Notes: generated from the letters alone by a model not told the origin. DNA of 64,000 bases from Datura wrightii (GCA_035772735.1 JASDFA010000010.1:124969501-125033500), one strand, 5' to 3'; shown: positions 33,079-45,937, counted from the first letter of the stretch. Made by a program: numbers and translations.

Positions 33079-35317
33079 TATAATACCTTGAAATCCCTAA
33101 GATTTGACCCGAGGGTTGTAACGGAGGATTTTCTATAGTAGGTCACAAGATGAGTCAACTAGTGACCCATGAGGTGAACCACAAGTTATCAGATGACTCG
33201 TGGAGTGGAGGGTGTTCTTGTTTGGATTTTTGGGTTGGGGGGTAACCACGGGTGAAGCCACGAGTCATGGTCAGCACCAGAGTCGTTAAGTTGGTTGTGG
33301 ACAAGAGATTTACTTGGATGTTGAAGGTTTAGCAGTGCTCCTAATGACTACTCACCATGACTCATCGAGTACACCACGAGTTGTGGTATCCCTAGGGGTG
33401 ACCAGTGATATAAAATTCCAGTGTTGGCAACGCGAATAGACCACGAGTCATGGTCCTTGACGACGAGTCGTCCAGTCCCTCATTGGGACTGCTAGTGTTT
33501 ATTTTCCTGTGAATTTATTAAGGGTTTTTTCATAATTTTTAAGTTCCTAAGACCTAAACTACGATATTTTAAACTCAGATTGGTGTGTTTTAAGAAGGGT
33601 TAACTCATTCTAAGCCTATTCCCCTCCATGCATGCAAGCCTAGTAGTTTCTAAGGGTGATCAAGCTTAGGATTCATCTAGTTCTTTCCCAAATTCCTTTG
33701 GGCATTCAAGAGGGTTGTGTAATCAGAATTTCCCAAGTATGTAGGGTTATGAATGAGCGTATCCATCCACTCCCATGCCCAATCCCTCTTCAATTTCATG
33801 TGATTTCTAAGTTGATGAATTTATGGGGTTTTAACCCAACTTGTGAATTCTCTAAGTATCTATCATGGGTATTCTCTATGCATGTTTCTAATGTTGAAAT
33901 ATGATTCATGAGCATATTTTGTAATGTTTTCAATTACTTATGATTTCAATGTTTTACAAATAAGATGTCCATCTATGGGAGTTCATGAAAGATGAGATTA
34001 TGATCTATGCTTCTTGTTATGAGGAGATGTTCATGATGAAAGTAGATTTCGAATTACCCATGTCTATATTCATGTTTTGAGTAATAAAAGTCTATTTCAA
34101 GCATGTTTAAGTATTGGGCAAGCCTATATGATCAAGTATGTTTCAAGATTTATTTGAATTTCATGATATTAGCTTACCACATGGTTTTGGAATCTAGACT
34201 CCCACTCTAGATCAACTTGTGGTATGGTTTGAGCCAAGGATCGTCATGTTATGCTTTCAGAATATATATGTCATGTCATGATTTAGCTTCGTCACTAGAT
34301 GATGTTCAGCTTCATTGAAAATCGATGGAGAGCATATGCATGTTTTTGGGAGCAGTGTCAAGCACCGAGTAGGCTATGGGTAAGTCAACCCTATGCCTCA
34401 GAACTACGTTTCAATGTAGGTATGTTCAGATTATTTGGGACCTCCCTTGTGAGCTTCTCCTGTCCCCAAGGGTCCTTCAGCTTGATATCGATATCATGGC
34501 CCTTAGCCCTGGAAAGGATTTGGACGGCTCTGTCCACTTAGATATAATAGTCAGGACCGCGTAAGCTTTAGCGTTGTAATGTCGGTTATATGATAAGTCT
34601 CTCATTGTTCCTCATGATTTCAGTTATGCATGATCATCAGTTAAGATTTTATTTTTTCATGCAGGTTTGACTGAATGTTTAGTTTTTCTTATGATTATCA
34701 GTTTTCATCTCTGGGTCATTCAATTCTGTTATGATACTCAGTTATTCTTAAGTCATGTTTGCAGATAATAGCATGCAAGCCCTACCCTCATTCTCTTATG
34801 ATGAAATGTTTATGATATGCATGATCTCTGATTTTAATTACTTAGCGGTTTTATTTACCTTGCATACTCGGTACATTCCACGTACTGACCGCATACTCTA
34901 TACTCTATCATTTCATGATACCGACTCTAACATTTAGGCTCAGCCCCGCCGCTAGCCAGATCTTTAGTGTTAGCATCTCCCAGTCAGAATTGGTGAATCC
35001 TCATCTTTCGAGCCCCTTCTTATAATTATGTTCAGTATTTTCAGTTTCTGACTTTGGTGAGTTAGTTGGGCTCTTGTCCCATCAACTCGTCAATAGTAGA
35101 GGCTTATCAGACATAGAATGTATTCAACTTCAGACTTGTGTTATGTATTCAATTACTAGATGCTATCAGATTTTCAGACTTCCGCTATGGTATATGTTAG
35201 ATTCCGGCATTTAAAAATGTTGAGCTTAGATGTTATGTTTATGTCATGGGTCAACTTGGAGCCTCTAGGGGTTCTTTGTCCCGTGTCTTGATCCGGGCCT
35301 ATGTTCGGGTTGTGACA
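33079..35317 (+). repeat. Block B LTR 2 (shared middle LTR)
   Basis: This 2,239-base LTR starts TATAATACC (TG changed to TA) and ends GGTTGTGACA. A polypurine tract lies on the left and a good primer site on the right, with no flanking 5-base repeat. It therefore serves as 3' LTR of interior 1 and 5' LTR of interior 2. Confidence 0.9.
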
Positions 35318-35322
35318 AATAA

Positions 35323-35333
35323 GGTATCAGAGC
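35323..35333 (+). other. Primer binding site of B interior 2
   Basis: GGTATCAGAGC, the initiator-Met type, lies five bases after LTR 2. The usual first T has become A. Confidence 0.8.
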
Positions 35334-35527
35334 ATTTGGTTTTGAAGTTTTCTAGGGTGTCTGAAAGACGCATTAAGTAGAGTCTTTTTCATGGGTGTGA
35401 AGAGCGCACACTTATGACAAAGAGGCTATGAAACATTTTAGGAAATATTCCCTTCTTTCATGATCTATGTCGTGCGATGAAATATCTCTCTATCCTTCTA
35501 ACACGTGCTATACGCATTTGAAGAATC

Positions 35528-36786
35528 ATGCCTCCTCGCCGAGTTAACGGAAGAAGAAACTTAAATGGAAATAGCCATGAGAATGGCAACGGAGATGGGC
35601 ACCAGCAGGCCCCACCGGCCCTCGAAGATCGTGTCCCCGAGCAGGTTGCCCATGCAGAGTTTAGGGAATTCATGCAAATTCTAGCTCAGGCTTTGACCGC
35701 CCAAGTCAACCAACACGCGATAGCACATGTCCCTCACAAAGGGAATGCGGCAGCGGCGAGAGTTAGAGATTTTCTGAGGATGAAGCCTCTGGAGTTTCTT
35801 ATATCAAAGGTGGACGAGGATCCACATGAGTTTATTGATGAAGTTCTGAAGATCACCTAGATCATGGGGGTGACTGGGGAGGAATGCGCGGATTTAGCCT
35901 CGTATCATTTGAAAGGCATTGCGCACCTCTTGTTCAGGCAATGGAAGGATAGCAAGACAGTTCGAGCAGGCCGCATTGGTTGGGATGAGTTCCAGCCGCA
36001 TTTCTGGTTTAGTTCTTCCATCGTGAGATGACCGAGATTAAAGCAGCTGAGTTTGCGAACCTAAGGCAGGGTAATATGATGATTCAGGAGTATGCTTTAG
36101 AGTTCTCTCTCTTGACCAAGTATGCACCTGAGATGGTGGCAGATTAGAGAGCCCGAGTGAGTCGGTTCGTGCATGGGATAGCAGACTACTTGGTTAAAGA
36201 TTGTCGGAACATGATGCTTCATCGGGATATTGACTTTCCTAGGATAGTTCTATATGCCCAGAAGATAGAGGTGGTACAGGTGAGTGAGCGAGAGAGAGAG
36301 GCCAAGAGGGCCAGGACTGATAGCTTTGGATTATCCCAGTAGAGACCTGGTGGTGGGTACCATTAGTAGTCCCACCAGAGATCATCAGCCCTAGCGCCGT
36401 CATCTATGAGTGTGCCATCCAGATCCAGGCACGACCATAGGGGACGAGCATCAAGCTCTCGAGGTCAGGAGTGCAGACCCGCAGAAATCAGTATCCCAAA
36501 GTGTGGCAGGTGTGGCCGGAAACACACCGCTCAGTGTTTAGCCAGTTCAGGTGCTTGTTTCAAGTGTGGCAAGCCCGAAAATATGCTCAGAGATTGTCCA
36601 GCAGCCATACAAGGCCATGATAAAGGCCGAGGCCTAGCCACTAGCTCAACATCTCCACCATCACGCTCAGCTCAGCAGGGTGAGCCCACTAGTGCAAGTG
36701 GTGGTCAGCGCCAGAATAGATTCTATGCCCTAGCATCTCATCAGGAGCAGAAGGTCTCCACAGATGTAGTCACTGGTATATTATGA
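35528..36786 (+). pseudogene. B interior 2 gag remnant
   Basis: The ATG at 35528 gives MPPRRVNGRRNLNGNSHENG, then FLISKVDEDPHEFIDEV and a TAG at about 35858. A frameshift near 35990 breaks the DEF-FLDRFFP segment. The rest continues through VSRFVHGIADYLVKDCRNM and basic SVPSRSRHDHRGRASSSRG. The zinc knuckle region (36500-36610) reads CGRCGRKHTAQC and CFKCGKPENMLRDC, where the knuckle His is Asn. It is better preserved than gag of interior 1. Confidence 0.88.
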
Positions 36787-38570
36787 GTATTTCACCTTAA
36801 TGTATATGCATTGTTAGATCTGGGGGCTACTTTATCTTTTGTAACGCCCTATGTTGCTAGTAGTTTCAGAGTCAGTCTCGAAATCCTATCCGAACCCTTC
36901 TTAGTCTCTACTCTAGTTGGTGATTCAGTTATAGCTCGACGAGTATATAGAAATTTTCATGTCACAGTCCTTCCGAAAGTCACCTCAGCAGATTTAGTAG
37001 AGCCATGACAGATTTTGATGTTGTCTTTGGTATGGATTATCTACATGTATTTTATGCCTCAGTAAATTTCTAGAACCTGTGCGGTAGAGTTTCAATTTCC
37101 GGGTGAGCCAGTCCTAGAGTGGAAGGATACTTTAGTTATGCTTGTAGGTCACTTCATTTCCTACCTTATGGCCAGAAATATTATTTCTAAGGGTTGCGTG
37201 TACCATCTAGTTAGGATTAAGGATGCTATGTCTGAATCCCCGACTATCCAATCAGTTCCTATAGTATGTGAATATCAAGAAGTGTTTCCAGATGATTTAC
37301 AGGGAATTCCTCCCTAGTGGGAGATCGATTTTTGTATTGACCTTCTTCCCGATACACAGCCTATATCTATTCCTCCTTGTAGAATGGCTCCAGCTTAGCC
37401 TAAGGAGTTGAAGGAGTAGTTGAAGGACCTCTTAGGCAAGGGTTTCATCAGACCTAGCAAATCCCCATGGGGTGCACCAATGCTCTTTGTCCGAAAGAAG
37501 GGTACTAGTTCCCTTCAGATGCGCATTGACTATCGGCAATTGAACAAGGTTACAATCAAGAATAGGTATCCCCTCCCTAGGATTAATGATTTGTTAGACA
37601 AGCTTCAGGGTGATAAGTTCTTTTCGAAGATAGACATCAGATCTGGATACCATCTGCTCAAGGTTCGGGAGAGTGACATTCTAAAGACAGTGTTCAAGAC
37701 TCGGTTTGGTTAGTATGAGTTTGTAGTTATGTCTTTTGGACTAACGAATGCTCCTGCAGATTTTATGGATTTGATGAACAGGGTGTTTAAGACATATTTG
37801 GACATGTTCGTGATTATGTTCATAGATGACATCCACATATACTCTCGGAGTAAGGAGGAGCATGCCGCTCATTTGAGGGTAGTGCTACAGACTCTAAAGG
37901 ATCGCCAATTATATGCTAAGTTTAGCAAGTGCGAGTTTTAGCTAGAGTAAGTAGCATTTTTGGGTCATGTGGTGTCAAGTGAGGGTGTGCAGGTGGACTC
38001 CCAAAAGATAGAAGCGGTGAAGAATTGGCCGAGACCAGTTCTTTGAATATCAGGAGTTTCTTGGGTTTAGGTAGTTACTATTGGAGGTTTGTTGAAGGGT
38101 TTTCATCCATTTAAGCACCATTGACTAAGTATACCTAGAAGAAAGTGAAGTTTCAAAGGTCGGAGGCTTGTGAGAAGAGCTTCCAAGAGTTGAAACTCGA
38201 CTCACCTCAGCACCAGTGTTGACCCTACCTGAGGGTACCGATGGGCTTGTGATATATTGTGATGCCTCGTGGATCGGTCTTGGTTGTTTATTAATGCAGC
38301 ATGATAAAGTTATAGCCTATGCTTTCAGGCAGTTGAAAGTCCAAGAAAAGAACTATCCGATCATGACCTCGAGTTGGCGGCGGTAGTATTTTCCTTGAAG
38401 AATTATAAGCACTATATGTATGCGGTCTATGTGATGTGTTTACGGACCACAAAAGCCTACAGTATGTGTTTACCCAGAAGGATCTACTACATCAGAGAAG
38501 GTAGTTGGAGCTTCTTAAAGATTATGATATGAGTGTCTTTTACCGTTCGAGAAAGGCTAATGTGGTGGCA
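36787..38570 (+). pseudogene. B interior 2 protease, reverse transcriptase and RNase H remnant
   Basis: The protease (36787-37010) reads VYALLDLGATLSFVTPYVASS; the usual D-P-G is D-L-G. Reverse transcriptase (37400-38060) reads KGFIRPSKSPWGAPMLFVRKK, MRIDYRQLNKVTIKNRYPLP and MSFGLTNAPADFMDLMNRVF. The catalytic FIDD box is intact (MFIDDIHIYS near 37828), unlike A and B interior 1. RNase H is at about 38230-38570 with frameshifts. Stops near 37400, 37715 and 37940 and a deletion near 38040 make it non-functional. Confidence 0.87.
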
Positions 38571-40169
38571 GACGCTCTTAGCAGGCTTTCTATAAAGAAC
38601 GTGACCCATGTAGATGAGGAGAGGAAGGAATTGGCGGACGATGTGCATCCGCTTGCACGGCTGGGAGTTCATCTTGTTGACTCGGTAGATAGAGGTGTTA
38701 TTGTTCAAAATGGATTAGAATCATCTTTGGTGATCGAGGTCAAAGCTAGAAAAGACGAGGATCCTGTTCTGGTAAAGTTAAATGAAACCATTCAGAATCA
38801 AAAAGTGGTGGTCTTCTCCCAAAGGGGAGATGGTGTGCTTCAATATCAAGGTCGTTTGTGTGTACCAAGAGTTGATGAATTGAGGGAGTGGATGTTGCAT
38901 GAGGCTCATGGTTCCAGATATTCTATATATCCAGGTGCCACCAAGATGTATGATGACCTACGTGAAGTCTATTAGTGGTGGCATGAAGAAGGACATAGCA
39001 GAGTTTGTGGCTAAGTGTCCGAATCATCAACAGGTAAAGGTTGAGCATTAAAGACCTGGAGGTGTGCTTCAAGACATTAGCATTCCTACTTTGAAGTGGG
39101 AGAAAATAAATATAGAATTCATTACATGTTGCCTCGCATTCGTCGAAAGTATGATTCTATTTGGGTGATTGTACACAAGTTGACTAAGGCAGCTCATTTC
39201 CCACCGGTCAAAACTACTAATTCAGCGGAGGATTCTGCTAAGTTAAACAATCGGGATTTATTTCGGTTGCATGCAGTGTCTTTTTCCATCATATCAGATA
39301 GAGGTACTCAGTTTACCTCCCAGTTTTGGAGATCGTTGTAGAAGGGACTTGGTACTCAGGTCAAGCTTAGCACAACATTTCACCCGCAAACAGATGGTCA
39401 GCCTGAACGGACCATTCAGACTCTTGAGGATATGTTGCGATCATGCATGATTGATTTTAAAGGTAGTTGGGATGATCATTTACCTCTCATCAAGTTTGCA
39501 TATAACAACAGTTATCATTCCAGCATTCAGATGGCTTCGTTTGAGGCTCTTTTTAGGCGGAGGTATAGATCACCTATTGGTTGGTTTGAGGTTGGTGAAG
39601 CAACATTGATAGGTCCAAATTCGATTCATGAGACTATGGAAAAGGTTCAGCTTATAAGGGAAGGTTTAAAATATCTCAAAGTCATCAAAAGTCCTATGCG
39701 GATGTGAGGAGGAGAGAACTTGAGTTTGAAGTTGATGATTGGGTGTGTCTGAAGGTATCTCCCATGAAGGGAGTGATGATATTCGAAAAGAAGGAGAAGC
39801 TCAGTCCCCTTTTATGTTGGTATGTACCGGATCGTGAGATGGGGTGGCAAAGTGGCCTACGAGTTAGAGTTGCCCTCAGAACTGGATTCAATACATCCAG
39901 TGTTTCATGTGTCGCTTTTGAAGAAGTGCATGGCTGATCCAGCTTTGGTTGTCCTGGTGGAGAGCGTGAGTGTGAAGGATAGTCTTAGCTATGAGGAGAT
40001 TCTGGTGGAAATACTTGATCGTCAGGTTCGAAAGCTAAGAAATAAAAAAGTGACCTGAGTCAAGGTTTTATGGAGGAATCAGCATGTCAATGGAGCTACT
40101 TGGGAATTCGAAGCAGATAAGATGGCTAAATACCCGCATCTTTTCCCTCCCAGCTTAGTTTCAACTTGA
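38571..40169 (+). pseudogene. B interior 2 integrase and chromodomain remnant
   Basis: The zinc region has HEAHGSRYSIYPG (about 38900) and a decayed CPNHQQ in place of CPNC. The core has YDSIWVIVHKLTKAAHFPPVK and IISDRGTQFTSQFW, then DGQPERTIQT. The GPY region is near 39720-39900. The chromodomain (39960-40169) reads VEILDRQVRKLRNKKVT, VKVLWRNQHVNGATWEFEAD and ends with TGA at 40167. Frameshifts occur near 38985 and 39830. Downstream noncoding DNA to 40402 precedes the polypurine tract. Confidence 0.87.
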
Positions 40170-40416
40170 GGTATCAGTTTCTTCCTTAGTACTCTATTCA
40201 GTTTCATGTTCAGTTCATGTGCCCCGGTTTCTTTCATGTCGATGTATGCATCTGTGATTCATGAATCCAGTTCAGTCATGTAATTCACTCTGGAGTTAGT
40301 CATTCCGTCAGTTTTCAGCTTTAAATGTTCAGTATTTGGTATGACAGTTGCATTTCTTAGCTTTTCAGTATGTTTATTCACATTCGAGGATGAATGTTCC
40401 CAAGGGGGAGATATTG

Positions 40417-42641
40417 TAATACCTCGAAAGCCCTAATATCAAACTCAAGGGTTGAAATGGAGAAATAGGATTTTCTACACCAGGTCACAAGACGAGCTGT
40501 CCAGTGACCCGTGAGGTGCACCATGATTCATCAGGCACCTCATTGTGTGTAGGGTGGACTTGGATGGATTTTTGGGTTGGGGGATGACCACAGGTGAAGC
40601 TATGAGTCGTGGTCAGCACCATGAGTCGTTAAGTTGGTCGTGGTCAAGAGTTTGACTTGGATGTTGAAGGTTTAGCAGTGCTCCCAACGAATAGTCACTA
40701 TGAGTCGTCGGGTACACCACGAGTCATGGTGTCCCTCGTGGTGACCCATGATGATAAGCTTCTAATGCTGGAAACGAGAGTAGACCACAAGTCGTGGTCC
40801 TGGACAACGAGTCGTCCAGTCCCTCTTTGGGACTGGCAGTGTGTATTTTCCTACAAATTTATTTTGGACTTTTCTGTAATTTCTAAGTTTCTAAGACCTA
40901 CACTACATCGTTTTAAGCTCAGATAGGTGCGTTTTAAGAGGGACTAACTTATTCTAATCCTATTCCCCTCCATGCATGCAAGCCTAGTAGTTTCTAAGGG
41001 TGATCAAGCTTAGGATTCATCATGTTCTTCCCCAAATTCCTTTGGGCATTCAATAGGGTTGTGTAATCAGAATTAATCAGGAATGTAGTGTTATGAATGG
41101 GTGTATCCATCCACTCTTATGCCCAATGCCTCTTCAATTTCATGTGATTTCTAATTTGATGAATCTATGGGATTTAAACTCAACTCGTGAATTCTCTATG
41201 TATCTATCGTGGGTATTCTCGATGCATGTTTCTAATATTGAATTATGATTCATGGGCATGTTTTATAATGTATTCAATTACAAATTATGATTTCAAAGTT
41301 TTACAAATAAGATAGCCTTCTATTGGAGTTCATGAAAAGATGAGATTATGATCTATGCTTCTAGTTATGATGAGATGTTCATGATGAAAGTATGATTTCG
41401 AATTACCCATGTTCTATTTCAAGCATGTTTTAGTATTGGGCAAGCCCATAAGATCAAGTATGTTTCAGGATTTATCTAAATTTCATGTCATTAGCTTACC
41501 ACATGGTTTTGGAGTCTAGACTCCCACTCTTGATTAGCTTGTGCTATGGTTTGAGCCAAGGCTCATCATGTTATGCTTTAAGAATATGTATGTCATGTCA
41601 TGATTCAGCTTTGTCACTAGACGATTATCAGCTTCGTTGATAAATGATAGAGAGCATATGCATGTTTTTGGAGTAGTGTCTAGCACCGAGTAGGCTAAGG
41701 GTTTGTCAACCCTATGCTTCAAAACTACGTGACAACATAGGTATGTTAAGATTATTTGGGACCTCCCTTGTGAGCTTCCCCTTCCCCCAAGGGGCCTTCA
41801 GCTTGATATCGATACAATGGTAGCTTCCTTAGCCCTAGCAAGGATTCGGATTGTTCTACCCACTTGGGTGTAATAGTCGGGACCACGTAAGCTCTATCGT
41901 GGTAATGTCGGTTATATGACGAGTCTCCCATTGTTCCTCATGATTTTAGTTATGTTCATCAATTAAGATATTATTTTTTCAAGAAGCTTTGCCCCAATGT
42001 TCAATTTTTCTTATGATTATCAGTTTTTAGCTTTAAGTCATTCGATTCAGTTATGATATTCAATTATTGTTAAGTCATGTTTGCACATAATAGCATGCAA
42101 GCCCTACTCTCAGACTCTTATCATGAAATGTTTATGATATGCACGATCTCTTATTTTACTTACTTAGCGGTTTTATTTACCTTGTATACTCAGTATATTC
42201 CATGTACTGACCGCATACCTTATGTTGTGCCGTTTCATGATACAAACTCCGACATTCAGGCTCAATCCCATCGCTAGCCAGATCTTCAATGTTAGCATCT
42301 CCCAGTCATAGTTGGTGAGTCTTCATCTTTTGAGGGCCCTTCTTATCAGTTATATTCAGTATTTTCAATTTCAGACTTTAGTGAGTTAGTTGGGGTCTTG
42401 TCCAATCAACTCGTCAATACTAGAGGCTTATCAGACATAGTATATATTCTGGTTCAGACTTTTGTTATGTATTCAATTAATTGATGCTATCAGATTTTCA
42501 AACTTCCTATATGTTATATGTTAAATTCCCACATTTAAAAATGTTGAGCTTAGATGTTATGATCATGCCATGGGTCGACTTGGAGCCTCTCGGGGTTCTT
42601 TGTCCCATGTCTTGATCTGGGCCTATGTTCGAATTATGACA
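40417..42641 (+). repeat. Block B LTR 3
   Basis: This 2,225-base LTR runs from TGTAATACCTCGAAAG to AATTATGACA, followed by the outer duplication TTTGG at 42642-42646. It has ACGAGTCGT-type near-palindromes at about 40600-40815. Confidence 0.9.
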
Positions 42642-42714
42642 TTTGGCATATGATGCATGCGGAGAAGGGATTGGGGGACGAGTGTACGAGTATGAATTCG
42701 AACGAGCAGGAGGT

Positions 42715-42835
42715 TGGGCGCAAGGAGCAGCGCATCGCGCCCCTGCCCCGGCGCCTTGAGCGACGCATAGTGCCCGTGTATTGGCGCTGTGGGCGGCGCG
42801 CCGCGCCCCCGGCTACTACCTCAAATCTATATAAA
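42715..42835 (+). promoter_or_regulatory. Element Z LTR promoter: GC-rich repeats and TATA box
   Basis: About 100 bases packed with GCGC/GGCGCC words end 15-20 bases before CTATATAAACCCCC. The composition contrasts sharply with the AT-rich surroundings. It is analogous in position to the hairpin modules of S and C but has a different sequence. Confidence 0.6.
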
Positions 42836-44824
42836 CCCCCTTCATGCTTGGAGAAATCATTCTAACATTCCCCAAAATTAGAGGAGCAACGTGAACGGCA
42901 ATTTCAGTCGATTTTCACCGAATTACGCTACAAGACTCTGTTCAATCTAAAATTCGTCTTGGATAACAAGTTCCAGGCCTATGAGGAACATCCATGCAGA
43001 GTTATTTCTTAAAATTTTCTTGGAGAACCAGAACCCCGCCAAGTAAAAGTGGTAGGAATCACTTCTAATCGAGTCCTAAGTAGCTACAAATGATAGTTAA
43101 GCATTTCTACCTTCTAAACTCTCAGGAATTTGTAAGTTTTCAACTAAATTGGATGAAGTTTGTTTTGTAGTTAAAGTTTTTGAAAGTTATTATTATTAAG
43201 CCTTTCCTATTATTGAAAATAGCCTTATTCTCTCAGCATAAGGCCTACAATTGATAAAATCATCGGCTTTAGGTTGGCAACTATTTGGGTGAATGAAAGT
43301 CGGCATTCGAGGTATGTTAAGGCTTATCTCTTTGACAAGTTATTCTCGTCGTATAGTGATATGACCTATGCCCTCGAAAGTAGATAACAATCCAGTATGT
43401 TGTGATTAGTTGCTGCTAGTTGATAATGATCTTATATGTTGTAATTAGCTGATGCTACTAGACAAGGATTATGTATGTTATGGTTAGCTTCTACAAGACA
43501 TGTTGAGATTATACCATAGTATCCCTCATTGGGAAAGGGTATGTTAAGTGTGACTAACACTGGGTGCTCCATAGAGAGTTCCTCGTTCACCTATTTACCA
43601 TTTAAAGGTATTCTGCTATTTTGTTGTCGTGCCAAGGCCTTAGAAGTTTATGGTTAGTTGTTGGGTCTGACTTGGTAAGTTGGATAGCATCGGGCATAAT
43701 CGAGCAATACAACTTTCAGTTGGACACCTATATTGTTAGTAAAGCTCACCCAGAGGCTGTTGGCGTACCTTGACGCCTCCAGGTCCTGAATTTCGATAGG
43801 GTGGCCTTACCTTCGAGTCAGTGGCACTAGGGTTGCCTAGTGAACTGAGCGACAGCTTTCCATATGATTGGCTACTGTTAATGACCGTTAGTTTCATCCG
43901 ACTTAATGTTTTCCCTACAGGTCGCTCAGGAAACCACTCCAGTGTTACAAGTCTGATAGACTAGTAGATGCCCTATGAAGGGAACCTTATTAGTAGTGAG
44001 ATGTGAGGCCAACGTCCTAGGCTACTCTTATAGTTGTCCGGGTACATGCTGTCGTGAAGGGCTAGGTCCAGACATACCTACCTACGAGGCTATAAATCAC
44101 CCAGAAGAGCCATATGAAATCTGAACAGACTAAGTTTAGGTCCAAAGGAAGTAGAACTAGAGTATCACAATTTTACTTCTAGGCTAAGAGTTATAGTAAG
44201 CTTCCTGCGGAGAGCTAGGGCTGACTGCTTAGGAGCATGTCCAATTAGAAGCATCCCCACAGTTGTTTTACGCGGAGGAACTAAATAGTTGGTCGTTTAC
44301 GACCTTACTATCCTCTTATAAGCTATCATTGTCCTAGCATGACCTTCCAAGTATTGCTTAGGCCACTCCAATCCTCGCCCTATTCTATCTAGGCCATTAG
44401 ATATTATAATCACTACCAGTACCCTCTGGTCAGGTGTAGGCACATGGGGTGTGCCTGTTGGCATCTATATATACTATTCTAGGGACAAGTAATGGTCGCT
44501 TTAAACTTGAGGGGCCAGGTACGTCTTTTGAGTGACTAGATTTATAGATTGTAACACAGTGTTCCTAGTTGGGGTAGTGTATTTCATACTTCCTCTCGCC
44601 ATGAATAGCTAAGAGACTGCTAGTTGTACGAACTGGTTACAGAGCTGTAAACTGCTTACAGAGCTACGATGTTGTTAATGCTTATGGAGCTATAGATTGC
44701 TTACGAAGCTATGATGTTGTATTGCTTATGGAGCCACATATTGTCTATAAGGACTAAAGTAGATCCTACAGGGTCATATTGAAGTCTATTCACTTATAGA
44801 CTTCTTCTATGCCATAGCGGCATT

Positions 44825-44936
44825 ACAGACCCTTCGTAGAGCCTCATGTGCACGGGGTACAGTCATAGGGACAAAAAGGCACAGACCCTTCGTAGAGCCT
44901 CATGTGCTCGGGGTACAGTCACAGGGGAAAAAACGC
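44825..44936. repeat. 56-base tandem duplication in Z 3' LTR
   Basis: Two units start ACAGACCCTTCGTAGAGCC at 44825 and 44881. They differ at a few bases. Confidence 0.85.
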
Positions 44937-44996
44937 CTGCACTCAGTTACAGGAGCCCAGATTGCTCAAATACAGTTACAAGGGCCCAGATGGCTC

Positions 44997-45721
44997 CTCC
45001 TCTATCTGCTAAACATAAATCATCAATCAAGAGATATCCATGTCGCTTATGAGCATAACGGTCCTACACTTTTTGACCAGCGAATCTGCAACCCCTGATG
45101 CAAACTTGCTCATACGAGCTCTCGGCTCGACCACCATCTCCGGAGTGTACTTGGACAATGGGTGAACCACAAGACATACTCCTGAACAGTCATGTCATTC
45201 TATTTCAAGTTGATGAACTCTGCTGCCTTTGCTTCCCTTAACTCTTAGAGAAAGAACCTATCCAAGAAAGTCGTAACGAACTCATCCCAACTAATAAGAG
45301 TTTTACCTACTCCACGACCCTCCTTCCATTATCGGAACCAAATGTGAGCTACCCCCTTCAGCTGATAGGAGACCAAATCTACACTCTCCTCTCCCCAAAC
45401 TTCCATAATCTGGGTAATCTTCTAAATCTCCCCAATAAACTCATGTGGATCTTCATCCACCTTAGAACCATGAAACTCCAACGGGTTCATCCTGGTGAAG
45501 TATCGCACTCTAGCCACCATTGCATTCCCATTCCTGTTCACTTGATCCATAGCTTGTTGGTTGACTTGGGCTATCATAGCATGTGCCAACATCTGAACAG
45601 CAGCCCTAAACTCAACATGAGTCACCTGCACATACAAAGGATCAGCTGGAGCTAGTGGGGTTGGCTGATGCCCATCTCCATTGCCATTGCCATTTATTCT
45701 TTCATTGACTCAGCAAGAAGG
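44997..45721 (-). pseudogene. Element E gag remnant
   Basis: Minus-strand gag of the A/B type. Near 45690 it reads NGNGNGDGHQP and at 45637-45422 VEFRAAVQMLAHAM, NPLEFHGSKVDEDPHEFIGEI. It continues to lower coordinates with GVAHIWFR, WDEFVTTFLDRFF and MTVQEYVLWFTH, with stops. It ends abruptly at 44997 against the Z LTR. The expected start ATG (near 45721) is ATT. The 3' remainder and pol of this element are missing. Confidence 0.85.
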
Positions 45722-45925
45722 AATGTTTCTACAAACGCGTACAACACGAGCTAGAGGAGTAGAGAGAGTTGAACTTTATCGCACGACATAGATCATAAAA
45801 GAAGGAAAGTTTCCTAAAATGTCTTATAGCTTCTTCCTCATAAGTGTGGCATGCTTCACACCCATGAAAAATACCATACTTAACGCTGCTTTTAGACACC
45901 CTAGCACACACCTAAATCTTTGTTG

Positions 45926-45933
45926 TGATACCA
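45926..45933 (-). other. Element E primer binding site (decayed)
   Basis: The minus strand reads TGGTATCA, then ACAACA instead of GAGC. It is in the expected place beside the LTR end at 45938. Confidence 0.6.
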
Positions 45934-45937
45934 AGTT

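Larger units (their letters stand above)
15874..42646 (+). mobile_element. Block B: tandem chromovirus (three LTRs, two interiors), with target duplications
   Basis: TTTGG at 15874-15878 is repeated at 42642-42646, and between them lie LTRs at 15879-18078, 33079-35317 and 40417-42641. Each of the two interiors has an initiator-Met-like primer site, gag, protease, RT, RNase H, integrase, chromodomain and a polypurine tract (CAAGGGGGAGATAT type). The middle LTR has a polypurine tract on its left, a primer site on its right and no 5-base duplication. One outer duplication with a shared middle LTR is the outcome of unequal recombination between LTRs, not of two insertions. Element C is nested in the first interior. 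All genes are broken. Confidence 0.9.
42647..44996 (+). repeat. Element Z 3' LTR continued, truncated at right
   Basis: This resumes the LTR begun at 15816. The U3 part is very GC-rich at 42715-42812 with GCGCC/GGCGC repeats, then the TATA box TATATAAA at 42828. The final ~110 bases match the start of the window. It stops at about 44996, where minus-strand gag of element E begins, so R/U5 and the primer-side end are lost. A 56-base tandem duplication lies near its end. Confidence 0.8.

Noticed and set aside
33079..35317. LTR 2 as a solo LTR or as a separate insertion
   Set aside because: It has no target duplication and has a purine tract on one side and a primer site on the other, which fits a shared LTR in a tandem element.
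35323..35333. tRNA-like match GGTATCAGAGC
   Set aside because: It is the complement of a tRNA 3' end used as primer site. No tRNA gene fold is present.
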